From Paralichthys olivaceus (Eukaryota > Chordata > Actinopteri > Pleuronectiformes > Paralichthyidae): 64,000 nucleotides of DNA. The stretch is from the NCBI RefSeq assembly GCF_024713975.1, contig NC_091107.1, forward strand, positions 12,017,501-12,081,500, read 5' to 3'. The notes under the pieces were generated by a model that saw nothing but the letters and a program-made list of their open reading frames with translations, was not told the origin of the DNA and did no database searches. The position numbers and the translations under genes were made by a program. Positions 1 to 12,018 of the stretch are shown in pieces; the stretch's first letter is position 1, and every line of letters begins with the position of its first letter.

Positions 1-289
1 ACAGAAACTTTAGCATCATGCCTGAAAGCTTCAGGAAGAAAGTGATCAAACACAGGAAGCAAACTGCTCCTACTATGGTGTTGGTTTATTAATCTGATGA
101 CGGAAGAGAAATACGTCAAAAGAGACAGATGTTTTATGGCACATTTTAGTTTATCAGAGTCTAAAATAAACACATTGTCTACTGCTGTTGGAGACAATGT
201 TGGAGATTTCTTTTGTACAAAATCTTTGATTCGTTATTTTTTATGTTAGTCCAAAACCAGAACTTTCAGATTTTAAAGAAAACACTGAC

Positions 290-2758
290 CTGAAAAGAAA
301 GAACCAATCTCCCAGATCCACCATTCAAAGCAGATCATAAACACACTGGGAATAGCCAGCTTCATGTAGGAACCCCACTCCTGCAAACAGTCAGTGGACC
401 AGCCTGCAGATAGTTTCACAGAGAGAAAACATACTCAGTATGGCCTGTAGAGGACAACAGATGACTGCAGAGTGCTTACACGTTTCTTTTGCCTTTTGGC
501 CTAGATGCATTTCTAGGAATGTAAATTCCTTCTTTGTTTGTGTTTATGAATTCACCTCCCCACGTCTGCAGATGGAGCTTCTTCCATCTGATGTAGCCAA
601 ACAACAGCAGGCAGAGGGAGATTTGAGAGAGGCTGTTGGCGATCGCTGATCCTCTGCAAAAACAAACAGCAGAACATTTTTACAAATTGGAGAGGTGTCT
701 GGTGACATGTAGCTGTGACTCCATCCCTCTCTTCAGGCAAAGATAGAGGGAAGGAAAGAGTCATAGGACATCAGCACTTATACAGTTGAAGTTATTGTGG
801 TTTGAGCACACTTCATGTTTGAGGGTCTGATCGTTTAAAACAGGAAAAAACACAGAGGCCCAAACGGTTCAATGAATCAAATGTTTGTCCAACTGGACTT
901 TGATCCACTCCTGTCAAAGCTCACCCTCCTTTCTTTACTCAGACTCCCTCTCTAAATAAAGTAAAGATAATAAACTTCAGTGTCGGACTGACTCGATTTG
1001 ATCAGATTCTTCTCAGATCAACAAGCCCACTTCTTTCCAAAGTCACCTGCAAGACCTCTCCTTCCAACAGTAAAATGATCAGAGGAGCGACAGAGTTTCT
1101 CTAAATGCTTAACTACTACATTTCATTGGTCATGGAAAAGTCAATGAGAGGCAGCACTTACATGACGCCCAACTGGAGGCTGAAGATTAAGACGTAATTG
1201 AACCCTAAGTTTAAAATGTTTGCCACTGCTGCGGTGTACATCTGAGGAAAAATAATCCCCTGCCAAACAAAAAGGACACACGATCAACTGCATGAACAAC
1301 AAACTGAAACTTGATTTGTATTTTTCTTTAAAGCAATGTCAGGAAAAGGTTCCCATCACAATACAAAGACAGTGGCGCTAGCACCTTGGTGAACTATGCT
1401 GTTCTTAGGTACAGAGATTTGAGATCAATGCCAACATTAGCATGCTAATATACTCACCATGTACGAACATAGACATGTTAGCAGGTATAAGATTTACCAT
1501 GATCACTATTCTAGTTTAGTGTGGTAGCATTTGCTGATTAGCACTCAACACAAGTACTGAATCAAAATTTGACTTGTTAAAAAATGTGAGCCTCATACTT
1601 CATGGCTTGAAAATATATTATAATGTCTTCTATTAATCATTCAACAAATTTTGTTTGACACAACTTATTAAATACGTCTCTGATGCAATTCATCTGACTG
1701 ATCAAAATGTCCGCAGATTGTCATGTTTTTATCCTGGAGTCCGACCATTGTTTTGGGGACACAAACTCTTTTCTAGTGGTTTATTTTTATTTTTTTTGAG
1801 GGAGAGGATTTACTGAATTTCAGTGCAGCAGTTTCGTGGACTTACTTGGTTTTGTAGGTAGGCAACCTGCAGGTGATACAGTAACATGGCCTGTAGCAGG
1901 GAGACACAAAGAGAACAGTTTACAGAAAAGAAGTAGTACAACTCTCAGATACCACGACTGTATACATGTCCAATAATTGATGTGTTGTGTGTAAATCGGG
2001 TTAACATGCTAATAATGTGATGAAAATATTAATGGGGAATATTCCAATTACACCACCTGACTTTTACTAGATTATCTGGGTCAAATAAAGGCAGTAATTG
2101 GAATAACTACAACATGATGGATTACTCGTGTTGATTTTGAATCACTCTGGCATTCATACAACTTCATTGGATTACAAGAATCAAACAGACTCAATAGACT
2201 TATCTCTATCTACCTAGCTGTTTCTATGCCTTGCATTGCAGAAATACAGTTGCTCACATTTTTCCCTTATTGCTTTTAGAGGTAATTGAATTCAACAGGA
2301 TTCAAATTTTGTCATGCCATTATTTTGTGTTTCTGTATTTATGCAGCAGTTCCAAAGATATTTCTGTTTAGCTGCTTCACCCCCGTTATGCAAAGTCCAA
2401 AACATGTTTTAAATTCAGGTTATTGTTGAACTGTGGCTCAAGTAACTGCAGAAATATAACATTATACAACATGTATTGAATTCGGCAATAGAAGTTATGA
2501 TCCCCTTGGATTTTCGGGGGGGTTTTTGTTTAGTGCACTTACTGGAACAGCAGGTAGAAAGGCCATCACGTAGAGCTGGGCAATTCTGAAGGAAAATGGT
2601 GCAACATATATTTAGTGCAATGAAAACTTTGCCAATAAGTCAACAAGTCTTTATCAAAGCTATGCGTCTAACTTACTTAGTCCCTCAATATGAAATACAT
2701 ACAGTGACATAAATAATATATGTAATATTCACATTAAATGTAGGGAATACACAATGTA

Positions 2759-2789
<31 letters not shown>

Positions 2790-5700
2790 AATGCCCATAC
2801 AAAGCTGAACTTATACATATCCAAACACATGCCTCTGTAAACACTAACCTGAAATAACCTAGATGTCAGGGAAACAGTCAATTAGCTAATAACAGTCAGG
2901 GCACTAAAGATTAAGGTAATGATGGGTTTTTTAACCTTAAACAAACAACATTTTGCCCTCAATGAATTATGAAGACGATGTGTTCAGTGTACCTCACCAC
3001 TTCCGCCTCTTGGTGCATGATGAGTAGTAAGTTGTGAGAATTGATGAGAAGAGCCCAGCAAGGCAAACAAAACAGCAACAGGATGAGTGAACTCCTCTGT
3101 AGGATTACTCCCACACGTTTCATGTTCTTGCCTCCAAATGTCTGCAAAGTACAAACCCCAATTGTTTTTGATTGCATATGTTCAAATACACCACAAAACA
3201 TAATAAGGTGCAGCTAATGTGGTGCTCACCTGAGAAATCAGCGTGTCACAAGCCACGGCAAGGCCATAGCCTGTTGAAGTGGTGGTCACATTAATGGTCT
3301 GAATCAGACACAAATAAAAACTGCACATTAGGTTTTGGTTGTAAAAATCGATTTCTTCATTCTTCTTTTTTGTCCATGTCTGTAACTTTGAGTTATACAT
3401 ACATTTATGTAATGTCTAGACACTCTGCTTTTTTACACCTCAGCTGTTTCTGCAACTTATGAAGGATTCCAGACAAAGTAGTCCAGCAGGCACTATGTTC
3501 ACACACATCTATCCTATACAGCAAGTGCAGACACAGGGCTAAAGCTGTGCATGATTGTGATAAGCTGTTATAAAAGCAAAACCACGAGCAGGAAGATACT
3601 CTTTCTGCCCATTATGTTTTTACCTACTCTGACATATGATGGGGTTCATTTTGATGATGGGAGATACTTTTCCAGCAAAGCGTTGTGTATGTTGAGGAGT
3701 TTTTTTTTCTTGGCTGTATATTTAGTATTTTCCTGGCTGAGCACAAGCTTTGAAGCAGTGTATGGACAGGCAGTAGCAGGTCTAGGGTTTTTCTAAAACA
3801 GGGGCTACACACAGAATGGCCAATATTATGTCATCCATTCACAATTCCTGATTCAGTAAGATGCACATTTAAGCCATTCATTGTTGATGGTTAACTCGAT
3901 TTAAACAATTTTTTTTTCCTTTTTCAAGCATGTTGTTTTCTTCAAAAAAGCTTAGAAAAAAATGTCTTGTTAGTATTGTTAGAAAGTGAGTTAAAGAGCC
4001 AATCAGATTTTAACTGGTGCCAGTCCCCCCCTGGCCTCACCTCTGGTTCTGCCCCTGCATACAGGGCTTTTTGGCTTGCTTATTCACTGCACTGTCTGAT
4101 CTCAGTCCATCATGATCTCACAAGTGGACATGGAAGCCACGCTCTGGGAAGTTCAGGAGGAAGCTTTTATCGACTATCAGTCTGAATCAGCTGTATTTGC
4201 CATTCGTCACACGCCAATTGGTCCGGCACCTGACCACATAAGAGTTTACAGCTAGTTGAAAGTAAGAGACACTCCACTATATCATCTTCTGCAGGATTCA
4301 GGCATGTCTGTCATAAGAACATCAGAGAACATGGTTCAGACTTTGAGTTCTACTGTAGACAGTGACCAGCCGGTAAATCAGAGCTTGTCTACAGATGTTA
4401 TGCAAACTGTACACCCCTCCTGCTCAGCTCACTATGCTCTGAAGCTGAATGTTGCCAAGGGATAGATAATAACAACTTTTGCAGTCATGTGGTGGTGTAG
4501 GGGTTTAGCAGCTTTATAAATCACAACCTCCCACATTTAGAACAATATTACATTTTCATTTCTCACAACCTTTTCTGTCTGTGAAATCTCTAATAAGACA
4601 TAAAATACCTCAGAACCATGGAAAGTAGATTACTGAAATGACTCTTTCCCTGTACATAACTTACATACCCTGGGGAATAAACAGCTTGTCAAAGTCAAAG
4701 GTGGCTCAGTTACACGCAGACACCCGGGGGGAAATTGCATAATTTGTTCCACATTATAAGTACAATGGCTTGTTATGCGATAAGCTCAGATAGCCACACA
4801 TGATTTGATTGTTCTGTATAGACTGGATGGTTGTTAAGCTTCAGTCAAGCACAGGTTCAGCAGACAGTGTACAGACGAACTGTGGTTGCCAACCTGTCTG
4901 TTAGTTTAATCTGCTGCATGTGTTACTCTTATTGTTGGTCTGCTCAGTCAGGCAGTATGTGGTTAAATTTGCACCTTTAATGTGGAAGGGTTGATACACT
5001 CCATTCAGCTGGGAGTCAACATCCCCAGACTGCAGCTTGTTGCAATTTCAATGCACTGATTTGATTTTAAGGTGGGTTCCATAGGTCTCAGACATTTGGA
5101 CCCCACTGTAGTTTTGTTCTGCTCTCACAATTCCCTCATGCGAACTGTGGGCACCCACCACTAACACAAATGCTCACTCAAGCAAAGGTTATGCCATCTT
5201 CCCAGTGCCGAATGGAAGACAGCCAATGTAAAAGAGCTTCTGGAGAAAATAGTTCATGTGGTGTAGTTTGCCAAAGAAAGACCAAGAGGGACAACTAAAC
5301 TGGGGCTGACAAAGTCCATGTGCATCATTAATGTGTGGTTTTAGGGTCTTTCACACCAGAGAGTCCCAAACAAGGTCCCAACCAAGGTTTGGGTACATTG
5401 TCTTTAGTTTTCCATTCCAATTTAGCGGCCGGACAAAAGACTGTGTGTGACATACCTAAATTCTGTCATTATCATCTATGTGGGTTGCTTTGACTTATGC
5501 TTGACTTGATTGGTTTGTCTGTGTCTAATTATAGAATTACTACAAGCATCACCAAAGTCAGGCACAGTACTCAACATTAGTTTAAATGTGCCAAATGAAA
5601 GTCCTTGTTTGTCCTTTATACAGTATATTGGATATAATCCTGGGAAATGCTTTATTTGAATCTATCTCAACTGCAAATTGTCTGAAAGTCCAGACTCTTT

Positions 5701-7361
5701 TGCCCAGATTAAATTTTGGTCGGGACCGTTGTCCAAGGAACCTTTCACTCTTGTTATTTTTGTTCCAACTGACCTAAAACATCTGCCAGTCCCGACCAAA
5801 CAAGGTTGAATTATATTCTTGTTATGCCCTTTTGCTCAACATGTTTCTGCTGCCAGTCTTGGGTCTTGCAAAAGAGAAATTTCCATCTCAATAAAAAAAA
5901 AACCTTAATCTTAAGAGAAACTACCATTAAAAGTATAAGTGACAATTGGAGAAAATAACATGTAAAATAGTGGCCATGAATTGTGAGGTCCAATGCTGCG
6001 AGGAACAGGAACAAATCCAACAATCAAACACACTGACATCGATGTATGTACCAAACTGTAACCTTGCAGTCACATTAGATTTACAGCTTGAAGATGGCTA
6101 AGATGCTTCTTAGCAATCAGTTACCCAGTAAAACTATATACCTCCTTTACGTTTGAGTTAACTGCTCTCTACAACCACTGCCTCAGCCTGTGTGTCGGCT
6201 GAAAGGTGGCTGGACTTCTGAGGGGAGGTTTGAATACATTTTTTATATTATTTACAGGTTTAAGTGCGAAAATGAGTGCTGAGTTAAAATACTTTTTTTC
6301 TGCTTGTGCATCTATTGTGTAACAGTTAGTTACTGTTTTTCGAGTCTGTACCCTATGTGACATGGAAGGTGTTAATGTGACTTTTTTAAAATATTTAATA
6401 TAATATTGTATTAGTATATTCTACGTATAGTATTGTATATGTATGATGAGATACAGACACCACATCATATCAGTTATTGAAGACCTATGATCTCAGGTTA
6501 ATATTAATAGCAACTGATAGTATGTCCATTGCCCTACAGGAATACACAGGTATACAGATGCTCATGATATCCCTATATTGTGAGCAGTAGAAGAAATTGT
6601 AGCAACATCAATGGCAGCAAGAGAAGTAGAAGTAGTAGTATTATATGAAGAAGAATTTATAAGTACAAGTGGTCTATATGCAACAAAGATTATAGGTCGT
6701 ACCGCTGAAGCCAGTGCAAATCCTGCCAGTTCTGCATTGCCAATGTGACCACAGAATATGGTGATGACAAACGACAGGAGGAAACTGAGTATCCGAGACA
6801 GCAGCTGTTGAAACAAACAGAGATTGGTTCCAAACAGCACATCTTTGATCAGGGGAAGCTGATCAAAGCACCAAAGTATTGCGATAACTGTGTTCAGCTT
6901 ATCTGTTAGCGTAAAGAACAGTGTTGTGCAATCAGCTCTGACTGTTTTGCACAAACATGCAGCATAGAAACCATGTTATTTCAGCTTTTGAACACTGCAT
7001 ATCCATTACAGACTTGTTGAATGATTAATTTGATTTTATTCTGTAACAGTTCACTTTCAACACTTTCTCTGCAACAAATACAGTTGTAGTACAGTTAAGT
7101 CACTAACATACCAACCCCCCACCAGCGCTTCAACTTTCCCCTACTCACCAGTGGGCCCGAGAGCTTTAAGACTTGGTAGAGTTCCAATCTGTAGGCCAGT
7201 GGTAGCCACCTTCTCAACCATGCACACTGAGACAGTTTGGAACTGACTGCTGCCACAGCCTCCTCTCCCTCAGCCTCTGCTGCCTTGGCAGCAGAAAGCC
7301 CAGCGACGGGCTCTGGACCCAGTGAGGGTGGTGCAGGTTCTGGGGAACCCAGCTTCTCCAT
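290..7361 (-). CDS. slc47a1: MATE-family multidrug and toxin extrusion transporter, SLC47A1-like (5' part, nine exons)
   Basis: Coding exons on the minus strand, in transcript order: 7149-7361, 6703-6804, 3230-3298, 2993-3141, 2543-2585, 1846-1890, 1162-1259, 556-653 and 290-403. They give about 310 residues in one continuous frame; the rest of the roughly 570-residue protein lies beyond the left edge. The family exports organic cations such as drugs and metabolites in exchange for protons, at apical membranes of kidney and liver cells. Family hallmarks seen: FCGHIGNAEL in the first membrane segment, GYGLAVACDTLISQ, then KRVGVILQRS followed by a leucine-rich helix, and EWWIWEIGSF in exon 9. 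The start at 7361 opens with MEKLGSPEPAPP, an acidic, proline-rich cytosolic tail as in the family. The exon 4 donor must be GTACAC (ending at 2993): the nearer GTGAGG would break the frame to exon 5. Assignment to SLC47A1 rather than another teleost SLC47A paralogue is an inference. Confidence 0.9.
1370..1570. repeat. Dispersed teleost repeat rich in TTAGCATGCTAA motifs
   Basis: Intron of the slc47a1-like gene. The words attagcatgctaatat, gttagcaggtataa and gctgattagcact occur in the order I remember from a common fish dispersed repeat. A fragment that I associate with the other half of the same element lies at about 12955-13050. Family name not recalled; the ends are approximate. Confidence 0.45.
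2759..2785. repeat. AT dinucleotide microsatellite
   Basis: Uninterrupted TA/AT run in an intron of the slc47a1-like gene. Confidence 0.95.
3790..4062 (+). repeat. Dispersed repeat, copy 1 of a two-copy family
   Basis: This stretch is matched in reverse orientation by 12592-12960. Shared anchors are cctgattcagtaagatgcac (3847 on) and a C-rich end containing ccccctgg...cacctctggttctgcccctgcat. It lies in the slc47a1-like intron between exons 2 and 3. No protein-coding capacity is seen, so it looks like a non-autonomous element or a deletion product of one. The ends are approximate. Confidence 0.6.
4105..4465 (+). other. Coding-like reading frame of unknown origin inside an intron
   Basis: A single frame reads for about 120 codons with one interruption near the middle, starting MISQVDMEATLWEVQEEAF and ending LKLNVAKG. 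It lies antisense to the slc47a1-like gene, immediately after the repeat at 3790-4062. I do not recognise the protein. It may be a remnant of a mobile element or chance; no splice sites clearly flank it. Confidence 0.2.
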
Positions 7362-7632
7362 TCAATCACAGAGAAAGAAGACAGATGCAAGAGAGAAGGT
7401 AGAAAACCTACAGGACAGGGGGAGGGAGGGAGGGAGGGAAGGAGGGGGCAGGCAAGAGTAAGAGGGTCAGTCGTCTATCTGGGTTTAGAAACACAAAACA
7501 TGCACTTCTTCGATGTTATTGATTAAACAGTATGGTTAGGGGGAGGAGGGAGTTGAGGAAATTAATACAGGAGGGAGCTATGGAAGAAAAAGAGGGGTTA
7601 ATGCAGGATGGATGTTTGTTGATATACAAGCG

Positions 7633-7702
7633 GGTGAGTGAGTGTGTGAGTGAGTGAGTGAGTGAATGAGTGAATGAGTGAATGAATGAATGAATGAGTG
7701 AG
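7633..7702. repeat. GAGT/GAAT tetranucleotide microsatellite
   Basis: Tandem gagt units grade into gaat units over about 70 bases, upstream (in transcript sense) of the slc47a1-like start. Confidence 0.9.
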
Positions 7703-7928
7703 AGTGATAACTTCTTTAGGACCTTTTTTTCAAGATTGCTTGTAAGGACCATTACACCCCATGGACACCAATGTCTGGTCCTAATGAGGCAAAAATATAA
7801 TTTCTGAAGTCCTTGTTGGGTGAGGGTCAGATGTTTTAGATGATTAAGGTTAGGGATCTGGTGATGGTTAAGGTGAAGGATAAGGTTTTGGTTAGGCTCT
7901 CCACAGCAATGAAAGTCAATGCAAAGTC

Positions 7929-7930
7929 GT

Positions 7931-7973
<43 letters not shown>
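7929..7973. repeat. GT dinucleotide microsatellite
   Basis: GT run of about 45 bases with one interruption near its left end. Confidence 0.95.
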
Positions 7974-7975
<2 letters not shown>

Positions 7976-8657
7976 CATGTGTGAGCAGGGCTCAGCAGTA
8001 ATCTGAGGAGGAATGCCTGTTTGCACGCTGTACGCAAGCAGCTCTGGCATAAACACTATAAAGGCTTTGATTAATACTTACAGGTTTTATAGTTACATTG
8101 TTGTGTTTGTGTGTGCACATGCAGTACCCACTGATCATATCTGCCTCTCAGTGTACTTTGACCACCGACATGGAGCTCAGTAACTTAGACCTTTATTCAT
8201 TTATCTACAATGTACTACGCTGTAGCTTATCAAAAAAATGTCAGGACCAGGAAGTGCAAGATACTTTATAAATTGTAAAAGCATCATTGTCAAATTCCCT
8301 GTCAGTCTAATTTAGTTGCAAAGACAATACAATAAAACACTTGTTGACCTTTAGCATAAGAGACGACACAAGCAGCAATCAGGGTAGATAGTAAAGCTGA
8401 AGACACTTTAGGTGTGTGAAGGAGGAGGAGGGGGGGCTACTAGCTCAACAATTGTGCAATGTCACAGGGAACACATTCTTCCTGCATGTGCTGCAATAGC
8501 TGCTAACCTTTAATCTTTGATCCCACTGATTTTTTTTAAAGAGCAGGTAGAAGAAGCTGTCAAAGGCTGACTATTACTAACAAACCTTTAAAAGAATCCA
8601 GTGCTTCCAATGTTCATCATTTATTATATGCATATCGACACTGGCATCTGCCCTTAC

Positions 8658-8810
8658 CGTCAAAAGCTCTCTCATCTCCAAGTCTTTCCAAGTCCATGTC
8701 TTCAATTTTAATGCACCTCTTTTTCAGTTCTGTCACAAAGTCATCAACGTGCCCACTTTCTTGCGGTGAATTTCCCAGACGTTCCCCTGCTGTATTCTTA
8801 CACGGGCTCA
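8658..8810 (-). other. Possible orphan coding exon, product unknown
   Basis: On the minus strand a 153-base open block, in frame throughout and holding SGHVDDFVTELKKRC and ERLGDERAFDG, is bounded by a candidate acceptor (ttgtacaag) and a good donor (GTAAGG). Its length is a multiple of three and both junctions would be phase 1, as in a cassette exon. It sits 1.3 kb upstream of the slc47a1-like first exon on the same strand. It could belong to an unannotated gene, to an upstream exon, or be chance. I recognise no family. Confidence 0.25.
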
Positions 8811-8934
8811 CTTGTACAAACAACACATACAGCAAATATTAAATAACTAAATGAATGAAATAAAGGGTGTGAATATACATCACACTGAGATACACTGAAG
8901 CATGAATGATTAAAATCATAACTTGTGAAACTCA

Positions 8935-9258
8935 TTAAAGGTTCATTGTGTAGAATTTGGTGATATCTAGTGGTGAAGTTGCATGTTGAACACCCCTCAC
9001 CTCACCCTCTCCTTCCAAACATGACAGAGAACCTGTGGTAGCCTTCAGTTGTCATAAAAGCTCAATAGGTGTTTAATTTGTCCAGTTTAGACAACTGTAA
9101 AAAAAATTATAATAAACAAATATTTAAATATAATGGGCCCATTGTAAGGTAAAGAAGAAAACAGTTTGTACAATTTAGATGATTACACACCAGTGAAAAC
9201 ATATTCAATTTATGCCAATAGCTCCCTTTCACCAACATTTTACCCACTGAACCTTTAA
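8935..9258. mobile_element. MITE with TTAA ends (piggyBac-like layout), complete copy
   Basis: The block begins TTAA-AGGTTCA and ends TGAACCT-TTAA, so short inverted termini are flanked by TTAA on both sides, the target-site duplication used by piggyBac elements. It is 324 bases with no reading frame, so non-autonomous. A partial copy in reverse orientation lies at 28051-28222. Family assignment rests only on the TTAA ends. Confidence 0.7.
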
Positions 9259-10084
9259 GGGATTGCAGCTGAAGAAACCTTTTTCACTTCATCAACGTCT
9301 CTCTCTAGTGGGCAAGAGAGGGATGGCCGTTACATAGTCACTTTATTCCTAATGATCAGTGATCATATCTGTGTGAGGCAGCACACTCCTTTGCTCTGCA
9401 GGAAAACTTTTGATGGTAATAAGGTTTGGTAATATCCCGCTGCCAAAAACACAGCTGTTTATTCCACATTTGGCCAGAGTGAGACAGTGTCTGACAGTTT
9501 TTCAGCCCACAGTGTTGACAGCTGCTGTGATGATGCAGAAGGGGACAGAGCTGATCTGTAATTTGAGCTTTGGTTTTGGTCAGGAGGCAAATCAATGTCC
9601 CAGTGGGCTTTAAGGCCAAATATCATTTCCTGGCTTCATTAAAACAAACAAGCCAAAAAACCACAATCCCCTACATTCACATATAGGGGGCGGTGTTTGC
9701 AGCATAAGACCAATCCCAGGCATCAACACTAGTCTACTAACAGCAGAGCAGCGTGGTTTACAAACGAAGAATAAACTTCAACATTAGACAAACAGATATA
9801 ATCTAAAGTCTGAAAGCATCAGCTGCAGCTGGAAGGTAAATTAATGAATTACTGACCATGTGGATGCCTTATAGATAATAGGCTTTTGATATCACTGCCC
9901 CATTATAACGACATGAGCAGATCTGAATGTAATTATATTTTTATAATGCATTAAATTTGCTCTGATGTATTCCTATGACTATTTAAACCTTATTCTAAGA
10001 GTTGTAACCCAGGCGGTGTCAAATGGATTCAGGAGCAAATAAAAAAAAACACAATGTGGTGAGTGTAGTTACTTTATTATACAA

Positions 10085-10200
10085 GTACAAGATAGATAGA
10101 TAGAAATCCTTTATTCATCCCCAAAGGGAAATTAGGACTGAATACTTTACTTGCAAATGTTGTACATAAAAAACATACCATTACAAACTGCTTGCACATG
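10085..10200 (-). repeat. Retroposon 3' tail (LINE/SINE type)
   Basis: A short GATA run is followed by atcctttattcatcccc and aaagggaaatt. Read on the minus strand this is the aatttccctttggggatgaataaagg tail seen repeatedly in fish non-LTR retroposons. A tail of the same type lies at 54157-54232 on the plus strand. Confidence 0.5.
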
Positions 10201-10933
10201 CATACATGCATTTACAAACAAATATGTGCATGCATAACTTCAGTATGTATGTGTGAGTATGTGGGTATATGAAGTAATGGGGTGCGTCAGTGTGGAGTAT
10301 AGGGTATATACGCTTGTTTGTGTGCCTAGTATGTATGTGAGAAGAAATATACATATAGTATACTGTGTGTTTGTGGTGGATTCAAACCATATTATGAGGC
10401 ATGCATCTTCTCAACCTTATGTTTATAGGGTAAAGTTAAACATATAAGATATTGCATCCATGTCACTTGAGGCATAAATATCTGAACCAGCGGACTATGA
10501 GAGGACAGTGTATTATTTAATGTATTTCTTAATACCACAATTCTACCAATATTGACATGGGTCTTTATCTGGCTTTAGATCATAATTTTGCGTTGCGGCA
10601 TCGAATCTAATTATCTTTAGTTAAATTAAATAAAAACTCTAAATATAAAATGTAAATTAAAAACCACTTGAAATTATATAATTTAAACCAAAAATAACAA
10701 TGCAACATTTAACTCCTGAAAGCAAAGATAAAACATGTATTTAAATCCTTTCATCCACAACCAAGACATTATAGTGCCATTATTATGACTACAGCCAATA
10801 AAAAACATTCCTTGTGTTTACACATTAAACTGAGAAAGGGAGAGAGAGATGGGATGTGGTAAGATTGATAGGGTGTTAACTGGAACCGGCAACTGGAATG
10901 ATGAGAAAGCCATTTAGCAATGAGCTAGGGAAG

Positions 10934-11073
10934 TTATAAAAGTGTCCTCATCGACTTGTGAAGCATATAAGCGCTGCTGAAGACTGATAAAGTCCTCCAC
11001 ATCCTTATATTCACACTGAGGGGACATCAGGCATAAAACGCAGACAAGAATTAGGAATAATTTTCACTGTCGG
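10934..11073 (+). promoter_or_regulatory. Candidate tmigd1 promoter and non-coding first exon
   Basis: TTATAAA at 10934-10940 is placed like a TATA box. About 30 bases downstream begins a stretch ending in a donor (GTAAGA at 11074). The next acceptor, ttaacag ending at 11997, opens the exon carrying the tmigd1 start codon. This fits a non-coding first exon of roughly 10965-11073, but no transcript evidence is available. Confidence 0.35.
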
Positions 11074-11805
11074 GTAAGAAAAAATTTATAATCTTTTAAT
11101 ATAGATACAAATAAGGTGTCATATATCATTAGTTTTATAGGGACTTTTTATAGTGTATTTTTATGAATGTAGTACATTTATGGGCCCAGAGTCTTGGCAC
11201 TCTGTTAAATATAACTTCTTAAAGAGGAACAAGTTACTCTAATGATATCTTTAAGTAAACACCTGTTATTTTTATTTTATCTCTCAGTTATAAGTACCAG
11301 TCAGTAGAATATAAACTGTCTTTGTAGAACAACAGACTGTTTCTCTAAATGTCTGAATTACGTGAAACACTAGGGAGAATATAATCCAACAAGAATTTAA
11401 TTTACACACTTAATGATTAGAATTGCACCAAAATGCCTGACAGTAATATAAATGTAAATTATCTCAGCTCTGTCAAAATGTTGTTTAATCATGAGTTTCT
11501 GCACAAAAATCTAGATGACAAGGATTGTCACATATACAGTGATTTTTAACTGCCGGGTCATAATCTTGGTATATCTGTTGTAATACATTCCATATTAGTT
11601 ATTTTATTTTCTGTAAACCTAATAGATTGTATAAAAAGAATGCACACAATTAAGGTTTGGCTCAACTTTGATAAGCTGAAAGAGAAATTTACTGTCTGAA
11701 GACAGATGAAAGAAAATGTATTCCATGGGAAAATTCATTGATCATGTTGAAAAAAAAATCTTGCAATGTTAAAGAACGTGAAATAGAATTTATCTGCACC
11801 AAACT

Positions 11806-11938
11806 TTTCCTCACCCATACTACATGTTGGGTGTAAATCCATCAAGTAGTTTTTGCCTAATCTTGCTTACCAACCAACCAACCAACCAACACACAAACAG
11901 GCAGGGGTGAAAACATAACTTTCTTGGTGGAGGTATTG
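11806..11938 (-). repeat. Dispersed teleost repeat 'CTCTGCCAAGGAGGT', partial copy in reverse
   Basis: In reverse it reads cctccaccaagaaag, ttatgttttcacccctgcc, a run of TTGG units, then gcaagattaggcaaaaacta. The same order of words is seen at 25741-26090 and 26789-27041. The TTGG units form a small tetranucleotide repeat at about 11871-11890. Confidence 0.6.
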
Positions 11939-12018
11939 AGAATTTGACATAAAATCTGTATGAAAGCTTTTTCTGTTAATCCATGCTTTATTAACAGGTT
12001 CATCCACACAACAGTAAA

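Noticed and set aside
2993-2998. Alternative slc47a1 exon 4 donor GTGAGG at 2998
   Set aside because: It matches the consensus better but shifts the frame into exon 5; GTACAC keeps the family sequence EVVRIAQLYV.
7639-7700. Tandem repeat looked at as a possible CRISPR array
   Set aside because: Four-base units with no spacers, in vertebrate DNA: a simple microsatellite.
7516-8037. 173-codon minus-strand frame
   Set aside because: Made of the GAGT/GAAT and GT microsatellites (Thr-His and Ser-Leu-Thr-His runs).
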